DNA of 53,728 nucleotides from Adlercreutzia muris (GCF_008831045.1 NZ_WAJS01000020.1:1-53728), one strand, 5' to 3'. Positions 18,384 through 26,818 are shown, numbered from the stretch's first letter. Notes: a model not told the origin generated them from the letters alone. A program made the numbers and translations.

Positions 18384-18624
18384 AAAGCGGTTCGGGTGCG
18401 GGTCTCTTATCGGGTACGGCCCGCCCCTTAAGCGCGGGGGCTCTCCTCGAGTGCGGACCTCTCCGGCATGGTGCCGGGTGCCCGCCCTGCGCAACGTTTT
18501 CGGGGCGTCGTTGGAGGTATCTCCAGCGGCGCCCTGCTCTTTGTGGGGCGAATTCCAACGGTCGCGCGCCATGGGAGGCGCTATAGTGTTCCCAAGCGAA
18601 AACACGAGACGAGAGGAGACGCCT

Positions 18625-19224
18625 GTGAGCGCACTTTCCGCCGGCATGACCCGCGAGGATGCCTTCGAGCTGCTCGCCGCCCACAACAAGGATCCCTTCC
18701 ATATCGAGCACGGCGAGACCGTGGAGCAGACCATGCGCTACTTCGCCCGCGAGTACGATCCGGAAAACGAGGAGTTCTGGGGCATCGTGGGCCTTCTGCA
18801 CGACTTGGATTGGGAAGAGCACGACGACGAGCCGGAGAAGCACACGCTGTTCGCCGCGCCCCTCATCGAGGAGGCCGGGGGCACCCCCGAGCTCATCCGC
18901 GCCATCCAGTCGCACACGTCGGATTTCAACCCCGAACTGCCCCGCCCCGAGCTGCAGATGGAGAAGATCCTGTTCGCCACCGAGGAACTCACCGGGCTCA
19001 TCGGCGCGGCCATCGTTATGCGCCCGAGCAAGAGCGTTATGGACTTCAACGTGAAGTCGCTCAAGAAGAAGTACAAGGACAAGCGCTTCGCCGCCGGCGT
19101 GAACCGCGAGGTCATCGCGAGCGGCGCGGAGATGCTCGGCTGGGAATTGGACGAGCTGTTCGCCCGCACCATCGAGGCCATGCAGTCCTTCGCTCCCGAC
19201 CGCGACACCTTCGTCGCAGAGTAG
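18625..19224 (+). CDS. HD-domain protein
   Basis: 199 residues, GTG start preceded by GAGAGGAGA. H-x-E-H (FHIEHGETVEQTMRYFA), then VGLLHDLDWEE and AIQSHTSD form the metal-binding HD pattern of phosphohydrolase-fold proteins. Small single-domain HD proteins of this type have diverse or unknown substrates. The 241-nt gap upstream contains a short hairpin (TGGAG/CTCCA) and no clear gene. Confidence 0.82.
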   Translation: MSALSAGMTREDAFELLAAHNKDPFHIEHGETVEQTMRYFAREYDPENEEFWGIVGLLHDLDWEEHDDEPEKHTLFAAPLIEEAGGTPELIRAIQSHTSDFNPELPRPELQMEKILFATEELTGLIGAAIVMRPSKSVMDFNVKSLKKKYKDKRFAAGVNREVIASGAEMLGWELDELFARTIEAMQSFAPDRDTFVAE

Positions 19225-19244
19225 GAGCATCGCGGAGAAGATTG

Positions 19245-19272
19245 TTGACTTTCGCTCGACGGCTCTTATAAT
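19245..19272 (+). promoter_or_regulatory. Strong sigma-70-type promoter for the antitoxin-like RNA
   Basis: TTGACT (19245-19250), a 16-nt spacer and consensus TATAAT (19267-19272). No plus-strand gene follows, only the short terminator-ended RNA region facing the holin-like peptide gene. Confidence 0.85.
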
Positions 19273-19278
19273 GAAGAA

Positions 19279-19374
19279 CAGGTGGTCGCCGCGGCTACGG
19301 CGGGCCGCCTCACAATACTTGCGTAATTGTGCTGAGGGGCCGCTTCCGCTTAGGCGGGGGCGGCTTTACTCTTT
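19279..19374 (+). ncRNA. Putative antitoxin small RNA
   Basis: Predicted ~95-nt transcript from the promoter above, starting about 7 nt after TATAAT. It contains a hairpin CTCACAAT/ATTGTG-c-TGAG (19309-19336) and ends in an 11-bp stem (19339-19349/19354-19364) followed by TTTACTCTTT. Its 3' end is complementary to the last codons and stop of the 30-codon membrane peptide gene on the minus strand. A convergent layout with a strong promoter and terminator is typical of type I antitoxin RNAs. The boundaries and function are inferred; no transcript data are available to me. Confidence 0.6.
19339..19374 (+). terminator. Terminator of the antitoxin-like RNA
   Basis: Eleven-bp stem GCCGCTTCCGC (19339-19349) / GCGGGGGCGGC (19354-19364), two G-T pairs, TTAG loop, then TTT and a second T-run. 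On the minus strand the same stem lacks a T-tract, so it may end the toxin mRNA only weakly. Confidence 0.7.
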
Positions 19375-19458
19375 CCGGCGCCGAGACAGTTCCAGCGCCA
19401 GGCTGATGGCCGCTATTACAACGAGGCAGAATGCAAACAGATCTGTCCAAGTAACCAT
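19366..19458 (-). CDS. Holin-like toxin-type small membrane peptide
   Basis: Thirty residues beginning MVTWTDLFAF, followed by a hydrophobic helix of ~15 residues and a basic C-terminus ending SRRRKE. This is the layout of small type I toxins (Fst, TxpA/BsrG). The MVTW(S/T)DLF start also resembles peptides often annotated as putative holin-like toxin (Hol_Tox) in gut Firmicutes; that resemblance is from memory. GGAGG sits 5 nt before the ATG, and an extended -10 promoter lies further upstream. It would act by depolarising or damaging the membrane if unrepressed. It is easily missed because of its size. Confidence 0.68.
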   Translation of the reverse strand: MVTWTDLFAFCLVVIAAISLALELSRRRKE

Positions 19459-19508
19459 AGGTACCTCCAGAAAACTCAGAGGCAACCCTACCACCTGTTC
19501 TATAAGCG

Positions 19509-19514
19509 ATTATA
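19509..19514 (-). promoter_or_regulatory. Extended -10 of the toxin-like gene
   Basis: On the minus strand the sequence reads TGC-TATAAT, an extended -10 element, with no good -35 upstream. Transcription would start near 19502, giving a ~43-nt leader before the ATG at 19458. Confidence 0.65.
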
Positions 19515-19621
19515 GCACATTTGTTCCATATATGAAAGAAGGCTCAGCCGCGTGCTGAGCCTTCTTTCTATGGAAGCGGCAGCTGGCGAGGGAGGGGGCG
19601 CCTGCTGCCCGCAGTTCCCGC

Positions 19622-21358
19622 TTAGGCGATGTCGCCGGCCATGTGGCGCACGGCGTGGCGGCTGAAGGTGATGGTGCGCCCGCATGCGCAGCCAACGATG
19701 TACTCGGGATAGTTGTTGGCGAACACGCTGCCCGAGCAGTCGCCGGCGGCGTAGAGGCCCTCGATGGCATGGCCCTCCGCGTCAAGCACCTGCATATCGG
19801 CGTTGATGCGCAGGCCGTCCACCGTGGTCAGGATGGAGCCGCCGTACCAGATGCCGTAGAAGGGCGCGGTGCGCAGCTCGGAGAGGCGGTAGGCCTCCTT
19901 GCCGAAGTCGCTGTCCTTCTGCGCGTCGTAGAAACCGTTGTACTTGTCGGCCTCAGCCAGAAACGCCTCCTTGGCCTCGCCGGTAAAGCCCAGCTTGTCG
20001 GCGAGCTCGTCCAGAGTGTCGGCCTTCACCATGGTGCCCTTCTCCAGCTGGTCGGCGTAAATCTCGTCCAGCGGCGTATCGGCCTCCTTGGCCAGCAGCT
20101 GCTGGGTCTGGCGCGAGCAGCCGATGGTGTTGAAGCGCTTCACGTCCTCCTTCAGGTTGGAGTCGAACACCTGGCAGAACACGCCGCCCTCGTTGGCCGC
20201 CGCGGCGAAGCAACAGAAGTCGTAGGGGGTCGACTCGTTCACGAAGCGCTTGCCGTCGCGAGCCACCTTCATGAGGGGCTGGGAGCCGAGGTTGAACTGC
20301 TTGTCGGTGCCGACGAAGGTGGCCGGCTCGCCGGGCTCGCTCACGATGCCCGCGTTCTCGCCGGGCAGCACGGCCCCGCGGTCGAAGATCATGGGCGCGC
20401 CGATGGCGTCCTTCTGGGCGCCGATGTGCATGGCCGCGCGGATGCCGTCGCCGGTGTTGTTCGGGGAGCCGTACTGCAGCGTCACGCAGCGCTCGACCAT
20501 GGGGTTGCAGGCGTGCAGCATCTCGGCGTTGGACACGTAGCCGCCCGTGGTGAGCAGCACGCCCTTCGCGGCGTTGATCTGCACGTAGCCGTCGGGGGTC
20601 TCGAAGATGGCGCCGGTCACCTTGCCGGACTCGTCCTGCACGAGTTTGGCAAGGCTGTGGTTGTAGGTGACGTCGTAACCGCGCTCGTTGATGTAGGCGA
20701 GCAGCACCTTGTTGCGCTCGAGTGCCTCGCCGGCCGCGTCCTTGCCGGAGTAGTAGTGCTCCATGGGGAAGATGTTGAAGTCGGTGCCCCCGGTGGCGTG
20801 GTCGACGTTGTTGTCGAAGGCGCAGGTCATGCCAGCTGCCGTGAGGATGGGGTCGAGCCACTCCGTCACCTCGGCGCTCTCGTCGATCCACACGCGTACG
20901 ACGCGCTGGTCGGCTTGGTTGGAGGCGTAGCGGGTGAACTCGTTCAGCAGCTTGGCCGTGTCGATCTCTACGCCGGCGGCCTTCGTGTACATCGTGTTGA
21001 TGGCGCCGAACCAGTGGCGCGTGCGCTGCACGGAGCCCGTCTTCTCGCACAAGGTGAAGTCAAGCCCCAGATCGGCCGCGGTGGCCGCCGCGGCCATGCC
21101 GCCGTTGCCGGCGCCCACGATGAGCAGCTCGGTGTCGCGGGTCTCGACGATATCGCCCTCGGTGATCTCCGGGGCGCTTCCGAGCCAGTCGCTGCCGGTG
21201 GAGGCCAGCTCGGTGCTGTCCTCGTCGGTCGCGGCGTCGGTCGCGGCGCTCGTGGCCTGGGGAGCGCAGCCGGCAAGTCCGAAGGCCGCCAGGGCCCCGG
21301 CGGCGGTGGCGCCGGTGAGGAAGCTGCGACGGGAAACGTTGGCGTTCAGAGATTTCAT
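19622..21358 (-). CDS. TAT-exported FAD-dependent reductase (fumarate reductase-like)
   Basis: 578 residues. N-terminal twin-arginine signal with SRRSFLTG (9-16) and a lipobox-like LAGC with Cys31. Rossmann FAD site VGAGNGG at 81-87, then GVLLTTGGYVSNAEM, NNTGDGIRAAMHIGA and a C-terminal GLYAAGDCSGSVFANNYPEY, as in FAD_binding_2 proteins related to flavocytochrome c fumarate reductases and 3-ketosteroid dehydrogenases. No heme or FMN-binding domain is present, so electrons must come from a separate partner. ATG 21358 has AAGGAGGG upstream. It is divergent from a membrane LuxR regulator, as in the substrate-induced reductase loci of Eggerthella. Substrate unknown. Confidence 0.88.
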   Translation of the reverse strand: MKSLNANVSRRSFLTGATAAGALAAFGLAGCAPQATSAATDAATDEDSTELASTGSDWLGSAPEITEGDIVETRDTELLIVGAGNGGMAAAATAADLGLDFTLCEKTGSVQRTRHWFGAINTMYTKAAGVEIDTAKLLNEFTRYASNQADQRVVRVWIDESAEVTEWLDPILTAAGMTCAFDNNVDHATGGTDFNIFPMEHYYSGKDAAGEALERNKVLLAYINERGYDVTYNHSLAKLVQDESGKVTGAIFETPDGYVQINAAKGVLLTTGGYVSNAEMLHACNPMVERCVTLQYGSPNNTGDGIRAAMHIGAQKDAIGAPMIFDRGAVLPGENAGIVSEPGEPATFVGTDKQFNLGSQPLMKVARDGKRFVNESTPYDFCCFAAAANEGGVFCQVFDSNLKEDVKRFNTIGCSRQTQQLLAKEADTPLDEIYADQLEKGTMVKADTLDELADKLGFTGEAKEAFLAEADKYNGFYDAQKDSDFGKEAYRLSELRTAPFYGIWYGGSILTTVDGLRINADMQVLDAEGHAIEGLYAAGDCSGSVFANNYPEYIVGCACGRTITFSRHAVRHMAGDIA

Positions 21359-21485
21359 ACGGTCCCTCCTTGGGTTCGGGATGCTCGGCGCCCTGTAGGA
21401 CGCCCGCGGCCCTCTCCCGTGGGGCCGCCGCATCAACTGAGTGCATCATGAGTCTTCCGAAACCCCGTGTCTTCGCCAGGGCGGT

Positions 21486-21537
21486 ACCATTTTCATGGTT
21501 TCCAACAGCGTGGATCTTCTCACCCTCCTGGTACCAG
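21486..21537. promoter_or_regulatory. Palindromes in the reductase/LuxR divergent intergenic region
   Basis: Two inverted repeats lie in the 259-nt gap: ACCAT-tttc-ATGGT (21486-21499) and the perfect 10-bp palindrome CTGGTACCAG (21528-21537). GGTACCA also begins at 21483, overlapping the first repeat, so GGTACCA occurs twice. These are candidate sites for the adjacent LuxR-type regulator. No binding evidence. Confidence 0.45.
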
Positions 21538-21617
21538 ATTCGATGTTTTACCTTGTCAAAAGGGGGTGAGATGAGCTACGCTTGGCTGGTGGGAGCCAAA
21601 GGGGAGGAAGGGGCGCC

Positions 21618-23123
21618 TTGAGTTCGGTGAAAATGGTTCGCGGCCCATGGCTGCGCTGTCTCGTGGCGCTGACGGCCGAGGTGTTCGGTACGTGGCTCAC
21701 GAACGTGTACCTGTACCCCCATTTCATCGGCATCGCGCCCGAGGCGCGCGACATCTCCTCGACGGTGGCTGTGGTCACCTTGGTCGTTTTAGCCATCGTG
21801 GCCCTGAACAAGCCGACATCCATCAATGAGGGTGTCCTGACGCCTGCGGCGCTAACCTCCTACTCGCTCGGCTACATGCTCATTTTGATCGGACTATGGC
21901 AGGGGAGTCCAGCTGCGCTCATCGCGGGCGTCTGCCTACGCTCGGCGGGATCGCGTTGGATTGTCGTGCTTGCCGGCATCTCGCTGTGCGCGCTCGAGCG
22001 GCGTGATTGCATGCTCTGCATCGCGTTGGCCTTCGGTCTGAGCTACCTGTTGCGTATTCCCTTCTCCTTCATCGGTTACGACGCGGCTGTTGCCGTGCTG
22101 GTTTCACTTATCTTCGTGATGTACGCGGCATGTCGCCCCCTCGCCCTGGGCGTGCTCCACGCCATGACCGAGGCGACTTCGGCCCGCGAGGCGTCCATCA
22201 CCGAGCCGGCCTCCTACCTGCCGTTCGCCCATGTGCTGTTCGCGGCCATCTTCGTTTTCCGCATCGCCTACGGCTTCGCCCTCACCTTCGAGTCCGTCGA
22301 CGGAATCCCCCAGACCACCATGCTCAGCATCATTCCCCTGGGGTTGCTGCTGGTGCTGGCGCTGATGCCCCGCCAGCCGCGCGCCGACATCCTCTATGAG
22401 GCGGCCGCCCTGCTCGTTGTGGCGGGTTTCCTCACCATCATCGTGCTGAACGGGCGCGCGGATGTGTCCCACGCCTCGCTCGTGAACGGCCTTCTGTTCG
22501 CGGGAAGCGAATGCTTCGAGGTGCTCATGTGGTTCGCCTTGGCCTCCATCGGGGCCCGCAACCCGGCCAACGCCCTCGCAGTGCTCGCCTGGGGGCGGGC
22601 GGCCTCCTCCTTCGGCCTGTTGTGCGGGGCCACGTTCGGCCACTGGGCCAATGCGGTGCCCGACAGCCTGGGCATCTCGTCGCTTGTGGCCGGCGTGCTC
22701 TTCGGCTTCGTCGCCGTGAACCTCACCGCGCTCAAGGGCTTCAGCTTCCAGGGTACTATCGACGGGGTGCAGCCGGTCGTGGCCCTGCGCGTGGGGGCGT
22801 CTCCCTCCGATGCCGCCGCGCCCGCCGCTACCGCCGATGTCGACCGTGGCGACGGGGAAGGGGAGACTCGGGCGGCCTTCTCCGGCTCGCTCGCGGCGTC
22901 GTGCGACGAGGTGGCCCGCGCCTTCCGCCTCACCCCGCGGGAGGGCGAGATTCTCGGACTGCTCGCCCACGGGCGCAACGCCCCCTACATCCAGGAGAAG
23001 CTGGTGCTGTCGCGCAACACGGTGAAGACCCACGTCCAGAACATCTACGCGAAGCTGGGAGTCCACTCGCAGCAAGAGCTGATCGACGTGGTGGAGGGCT
23101 ACAGTGACGAGAGCGGCGCCTAA
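21618..23123 (+). CDS. Membrane-bound LuxR-family transcriptional regulator
   Basis: 501 residues. About twelve hydrophobic helices (to ~residue 385), a Pro/Ala/Asp-rich linker and a C-terminal LuxR-type HTH (FRLTPREGEILGLLAHGRNAPYIQEKL..NTVKTHVQNIYAKLG). TTG 21618 is preferred because GGAGGAAGG lies upstream; ATG 21633 is the alternative. This architecture is expanded in Eggerthellaceae, where such regulators (for example DadR) sense a small molecule and induce a neighbouring reductase. Divergence from the FAD reductase suggests the same here. Ligand unknown. Confidence 0.9.
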   Translation: MSSVKMVRGPWLRCLVALTAEVFGTWLTNVYLYPHFIGIAPEARDISSTVAVVTLVVLAIVALNKPTSINEGVLTPAALTSYSLGYMLILIGLWQGSPAALIAGVCLRSAGSRWIVVLAGISLCALERRDCMLCIALAFGLSYLLRIPFSFIGYDAAVAVLVSLIFVMYAACRPLALGVLHAMTEATSAREASITEPASYLPFAHVLFAAIFVFRIAYGFALTFESVDGIPQTTMLSIIPLGLLLVLALMPRQPRADILYEAAALLVVAGFLTIIVLNGRADVSHASLVNGLLFAGSECFEVLMWFALASIGARNPANALAVLAWGRAASSFGLLCGATFGHWANAVPDSLGISSLVAGVLFGFVAVNLTALKGFSFQGTIDGVQPVVALRVGASPSDAAAPAATADVDRGDGEGETRAAFSGSLAASCDEVARAFRLTPREGEILGLLAHGRNAPYIQEKLVLSRNTVKTHVQNIYAKLGVHSQQELIDVVEGYSDESGA

Positions 23124-23244
23124 GCAACCGGTGCGCCTTTTCAACAACTTTGCGAACAAGCCGCGGGGCCATCGTAACGGGTCTACAATGGTCGCAGGAC
23201 TTGACAGCCCGCCTATCAGATGTGCCGACAGAAAGGATGCCCCC

Positions 23245-23676
23245 ATGTGGTGCCATAAGATCCTCGTGGCCTATGACGGCAGCACTCCCTCCCGCAAGGC
23301 CTTGGAGGTCATGCGCGAGATCGCCCAGTCGAACCCTGCCGCGGAGGTGGTGCTCGTGCACGTCATGCGCCTGTTCTCCTCGGGCTCGGCGGCTGCCGGC
23401 ATGGCCACTGTCATGGTGGAGGACGCCATGGCCATCCGCCGGGAGCTGGAGGCTGTCGCCGCCGAGCTGCCGAACCCTGCCGAGGTGAAGGTGCTCAAGG
23501 GCACCTCGCCGGCCGACCTCATCGTGAACTGCGCGAAGGACGAGGGCTGCGACCTCATCATCATGGGCAGCCGCGGTCAGGGCGGCGTGAAGGGCTTCCT
23601 CGGAAGCGTCAGCTACGCAGTGACCAAGGAATCGCCCGTCACCGTGCTCATCGCGAAAGAAAGCGTGTGCCAGTAA
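23245..23676 (+). CDS. Universal stress protein UspA family
   Basis: 143 residues, single Usp domain: KILVAYDGSTPSRKALE at the start, and IIMGSRGQGGVKGFLGSVSYAV near the end. The ATP-binding glycine motif is GSRG-x8-GS, one residue shorter than the common GxxG-x9-G(S/T). Cytoplasmic stress protein, function non-specific. GAAAGGA precedes the ATG. Confidence 0.92.
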   Translation: MWCHKILVAYDGSTPSRKALEVMREIAQSNPAAEVVLVHVMRLFSSGSAAAGMATVMVEDAMAIRRELEAVAAELPNPAEVKVLKGTSPADLIVNCAKDEGCDLIIMGSRGQGGVKGFLGSVSYAVTKESPVTVLIAKESVCQ

Positions 23677-23879
23677 TGCCTGCCCCTGCTGCCGTAGCCG
23701 CTTTCTGCGCGAGCGCGTTCTTCGTCGGCGCGCGAACCTGTATTTGGCCATGGCCGCAGCGGGCTCCTGCGCTGTTCATGGTGGTGGGCCAAAACCGAGA
23801 AGGACGCCCGGGAGCGCTGCGGTCCGAATTCTCGTCTCGCACGATTGGGAATGCGCGCGTTTCTGACAGGGGAAGAAAG

Positions 23880-23953
23880 TGGCTGGGGTACTAGGATTCG
23901 AACCTAGGTAGCTGGTACCAAAAACCAGAGTCCTGCCGTTGGACGATACCCCA
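23880..23953 (-). tRNA. tRNA-Gln (anticodon TTG)
   Basis: Minus-strand cloverleaf: acceptor TGGGGTA/TACCCCA, anticodon stem CTGGT/ACCAG with loop TTTTGGT (anticodon TTG), T-arm with GGTTCGAATCC, encoded CCA at 23880-23882. 74 nt with CCA. Confidence 0.95.
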
Positions 23954-24078
23954 GTGCCGTATCGAATGTCCGTGCGAGTTACGCGGCCGGATGACGAGAT
24001 GGGGGAAACGGTGGGAATCCCGCTGCTCGCGACACCAGTGAACGGACGGCTGGTCGTGGTTGCGACCAGGCGAGAAGA

Positions 24079-24154
24079 TGGTGGGCCCTGCGGGGATCGA
24101 ACCCGCGACCTTGGGATTAAAAGTCCCCTGCTCTACCGACTGAGCTAAAGGCCC
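24079..24154 (-). tRNA. tRNA-Lys (anticodon TTT)
   Basis: Minus-strand cloverleaf: acceptor GGGCCTT/AGGGCCC with one G-T pair, D-arm GCTC/GAGC, anticodon loop CTTTTAA (TTT), T-arm GCGGGTTCGATCCCCGC, encoded CCA. 76 nt. It lies 125 bp upstream (in transcription sense) of tRNA-Gln. Confidence 0.95.
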
Positions 24155-24175
24155 GTACTTCTCACGCAAGCGTAT

Positions 24176-24204
24176 AGTTTACCGCTCGCGCGGGATGCGG
24201 TCAA
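24176..24204 (-). promoter_or_regulatory. Promoter of the tRNA-Lys gene
   Basis: On the minus strand TTGACC (24204-24199), a 17-nt spacer and TAAACT (24181-24176), ending 22 nt before the tRNA-Lys 5' end. Confidence 0.7.
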
Positions 24205-24395
24205 TGCCAGAGACCTACGAGAACTGTCGTTTTCTTCTCAGTGGGAGGCGGGCTGCCTGTATCAGCGCAGCGTCGTTGACCGATCGATGGCATTGCGCTG
24301 TTGTTTCCGTGGCCATAAATCGTAACTGGTAAACTTAAGCGTGAACATCAGATTTGGCGGGCTCGACTCCGCCAACGCGCCCTTGGGAGGCAACC

Positions 24396-25691
24396 ATGCT
24401 GCATGCCCACGACGAATCGGTCCGCGCCCATCTTCTGGAAGGCGGTTTCGGGCTGGAGAAAGAATCCCTGCGCATCGACGGCGGCGGCTTTCTGGCTCAC
24501 ACGCCGGCTGATTTCGCCGACGATGTGCATATCGTGCGTGACTTCTCCGAGAACCAGGTGGAAGTGAACACGCCGGTGTGCGCCACGCCGGCCGAGGCGG
24601 TGCAGTCGCTCGAGCACTACAACGCCCTCGTGCAGCGGGCCATCGCGAATCTGCTCGAGCGCGAGCTGCTCTGGCCCTTTTCCAACCCGCCCTATATCCT
24701 GGGGGAGAAGGACATTCCCATCGCCCAGTACTTCGGCGACGACGCCGGCAAGACCGCCTACCGCGAGTACCTCTCCGACCGCTACGGCCGCTACAAGATG
24801 GCCTTCTCGGGCATTCACATCAACTACTCCTTCGGCGATGAGCTGCTGCGAGCCGACTATGCGCTCGCCTGCGCAGAAAGTGCCGATGCGCCCCAGAGCT
24901 TCGAGGCCTACCGCGACCAGTTCTACGTGCGCCTGGCCGAGAACTGCGTCACCTGGGGCTGGATCCTCACCGCGGTTATGGCCGCCAGCCCCGTCATGGA
25001 CTCCTCCTACGTGGAGAAGGGCAAGATCGGCGGCGACTTGTTCCAGGGTCTGGCCACAGTGCGTTGCTCCGAGCTCGGCTACTGGAACTTCTTCGCGCCC
25101 GTGCTCGATTACACCAGCGCCGCGGCCTACGCCGATTCCATTCAAGCCTACATCGACAGCGGCATGATCCGCTATCCCTCGGAGCTGTACTATCCCATCC
25201 GCCTGAAGAACTTCGGCCCCTATAGCCTTGCGGGGCTGAAGGAAGGCGTGAGCCACATCGAGCTGCGCATGGTGGACCTGAACCCCCTCGTGCGTGCCGG
25301 CATCGACGAGCGGGATGTGCTGTTCAGCCAGCTGTTCCTCGTATGGGCCGCCTCGGTGGAGGGCCCGCGCCTGTCGCCCAAGGACCAGGTGCAAGCCGTG
25401 CAGAACTTCAAGAACGCCGCGCACTACGACTTGAAGACCGTGAAGATCGTCATGCCCGACGGCGCGGCCCACTCCGTGGTGAAGTCCGCGAAGCGCGTCA
25501 TTGCCGCCATGGAGGAGTTCTACGCCGACTTCGGCGCATCGGTGCACGACTGCCTCGCCTTCCAGCGCCGCAAGTTCGACGAGCCCGAGACCCGTTACGC
25601 CTGGATCATCCGCGAGAAGTTCGGCCAGGGCTTCGTCGCCCGCGGCCTGCAGCTGGCCCGGCTCCGCCAGCGCGAGTATGTGGGGGAGTAG
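24396..25691 (+). CDS. gshA: Glutamate-cysteine ligase
   Basis: 431 residues. FGLEKESLRI near the start, then DFSENQVEVNTP, YREYLSDRYGRYKMAFSGIHINYSF and LRMVDLNPL fit the GshA glutamate-cysteine ligase fold. It makes gamma-glutamylcysteine, the first step to glutathione. ATG 24396 has GGGAGG 5 nt upstream; an earlier in-frame start is rejected. No glutathione synthetase gene is in the window and no fused ATP-grasp domain is present, so the end product could be gamma-Glu-Cys itself. Confidence 0.88.
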   Translation: MLHAHDESVRAHLLEGGFGLEKESLRIDGGGFLAHTPADFADDVHIVRDFSENQVEVNTPVCATPAEAVQSLEHYNALVQRAIANLLERELLWPFSNPPYILGEKDIPIAQYFGDDAGKTAYREYLSDRYGRYKMAFSGIHINYSFGDELLRADYALACAESADAPQSFEAYRDQFYVRLAENCVTWGWILTAVMAASPVMDSSYVEKGKIGGDLFQGLATVRCSELGYWNFFAPVLDYTSAAAYADSIQAYIDSGMIRYPSELYYPIRLKNFGPYSLAGLKEGVSHIELRMVDLNPLVRAGIDERDVLFSQLFLVWAASVEGPRLSPKDQVQAVQNFKNAAHYDLKTVKIVMPDGAAHSVVKSAKRVIAAMEEFYADFGASVHDCLAFQRRKFDEPETRYAWIIREKFGQGFVARGLQLARLRQREYVGE

Positions 25692-25844
25692 GGAAGCTTG
25701 CATCCCCTCGGAGGCTGTGCTATCATTCCCTCTTGCCGACAAGGCGGCGGCGCTCTGGCAGCGCGAATAATACCTGGCGGCTCCGGGTGATCTCCGAGAG
25801 CTGCGCGGCTCGACCGCAGGCCTGACAAGCAGGTCATTTCAAAG

Positions 25845-25867
25845 CCAAACCCGCTTTTTGGTTTTTT
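25845..25867 (+). terminator. Weak hairpin and T6 between gshA and infA
   Basis: CCAAA (25845-25849) / TTTGG (25857-25861) followed by six T. Short stem, so a weak call. The surrounding 25870-25940 stretch is AT-rich for this genome and likely holds the infA promoter. Confidence 0.45.
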
Positions 25868-25959
25868 ACGCCCTTGTGCGAAATTTCTCTTCAAATTTAC
25901 TTGCATCTTTGTTACCATTTTGCGCTGCTGCTTTATCAGTCCGCTTGGAGGAGCAACTT

Positions 25960-26178
25960 TTGGCTAAAGAAGATGTAATCGAACTCGAGGGCACGGTGCT
26001 CGAAGCCCTGCCCAACGCGATGTTCAAGGTGGAACTTGAGAACGGTCATACCATTCTCGCCCACATTTCCGGCAAGATGCGCATGCACTACATCAAGATC
26101 CTGCCCGGAGACCGTGTCACGGTGGAATTGTCGGTCTACGACCTCAACCGCGGCCGCATCACCTACCGCTTCAAGTAG
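25960..26178 (+). CDS. infA: Translation initiation factor IF-1
   Basis: 72 residues, TTG start with GGAGGAG upstream. [21 protein letters not shown] and [24 protein letters not shown] are the S1/OB-fold core of IF-1, which occupies the ribosomal A site during initiation. First gene of the alpha-operon-like cluster; the usual secY-adk-map genes are not upstream here. Confidence 0.97.
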   Translation: MAKEDVIELEGTVLEALPNAMFKVELENGHTILAHISGKMRMHYIKILPGDRVTVELSVYDLNRGRITYRFK

Positions 26179-26313
26179 TTTCCCAGACGGCCCGATCGGG
26201 CGCACGCTCCCGCGAAGACCCGGATCCTTCGCGCGGGGTCACAGCTGAGAAAACAATCGCCAGCGGCTGGGCGTGCACGTATAGAACGATCCGCATACCG
26301 AAAGGAAAGTGAT

Positions 26314-26427
26314 ATGAAGGTACGTCCTTCGGTCAAGAAGATGTGCGACAAGTGCAAGATCATCCGACGCCATGGCAAGATCCTCGTCATCTGCGAGAAT
26401 CCGCGCCATAAGCAGCGTCAGGGCTAG
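26314..26427 (+). CDS. rpmJ: 50S ribosomal protein L36
   Basis: 37 residues: [32 protein letters not shown], with the C-x2-C..C-x4-H zinc-ribbon pattern of the zinc-binding L36 form. GAAAGGAAAG upstream. Too short for many ORF callers but unmistakable. Confidence 0.97.
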   Translation: MKVRPSVKKMCDKCKIIRRHGKILVICENPRHKQRQG

Positions 26428-26449
26428 GGAGAAAGGACTCTTAAGAAAC

Positions 26450-26818
26450 ATGGCACGTCTCGTTGGTGTCGATCTTCCCCGCAATAAGCGCATTGAGATC
26501 GCCTTGACCTACATTTACGGCATTGGCCTCACTACGGCCAAGCAGATCATCGCCGAAACCGGCGTGAACCCCGACATTCGCGTGAAGGACCTCTCCGAGG
26601 AAGACCTCGCGAAGCTGCGCGACTACATCCAGCAGAACCTCAAGGTCGAAGGCGACCTGCATCGCGAGGTTTCGCAGAACGTGAAGCGCCTCATGGAGAT
26701 CGGTTGCTATCGCGGCCTGCGTCATCGTCGCGGCCTGCCCGTTCGCGGTCAGCGCACGCACACGAACGCTCGTACCCGCAAGGGTCCGCGCAAGCAAATC
26801 GGCGGCAAGAAGAAGTAG
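26450..26818 (+). CDS. rpsM: 30S ribosomal protein S13
   Basis: 122 residues: [32 protein letters not shown] and the C-terminal [22 protein letters not shown] tail that contacts the 30S head. Co-transcribed with rpmJ (22-nt gap) and rpsK (15 nt). Confidence 0.98.
   Translation: MARLVGVDLPRNKRIEIALTYIYGIGLTTAKQIIAETGVNPDIRVKDLSEEDLAKLRDYIQQNLKVEGDLHREVSQNVKRLMEIGCYRGLRHRRGLPVRGQRTHTNARTRKGPRKQIGGKKK

Noticed and set aside
16095-18734. 879-codon open frame on the minus strand opposite cstA
   Set aside because: Shadow frame caused by high GC at third positions; cstA on the plus strand has clear family motifs and the minus product is low-complexity His/Gly/Arg sequence.
19271-19558. 95-codon plus-strand ORF across the toxin-antitoxin locus
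   Set aside because: Starts inside the -10 element, crosses the terminator stem, and has no ribosome site; the non-coding RNA reading explains the region better.
19643-21451. 602-codon plus-strand frame opposite the FAD reductase
   Set aside because: Shadow; the minus strand encodes FAD-binding motifs and a TAT signal.
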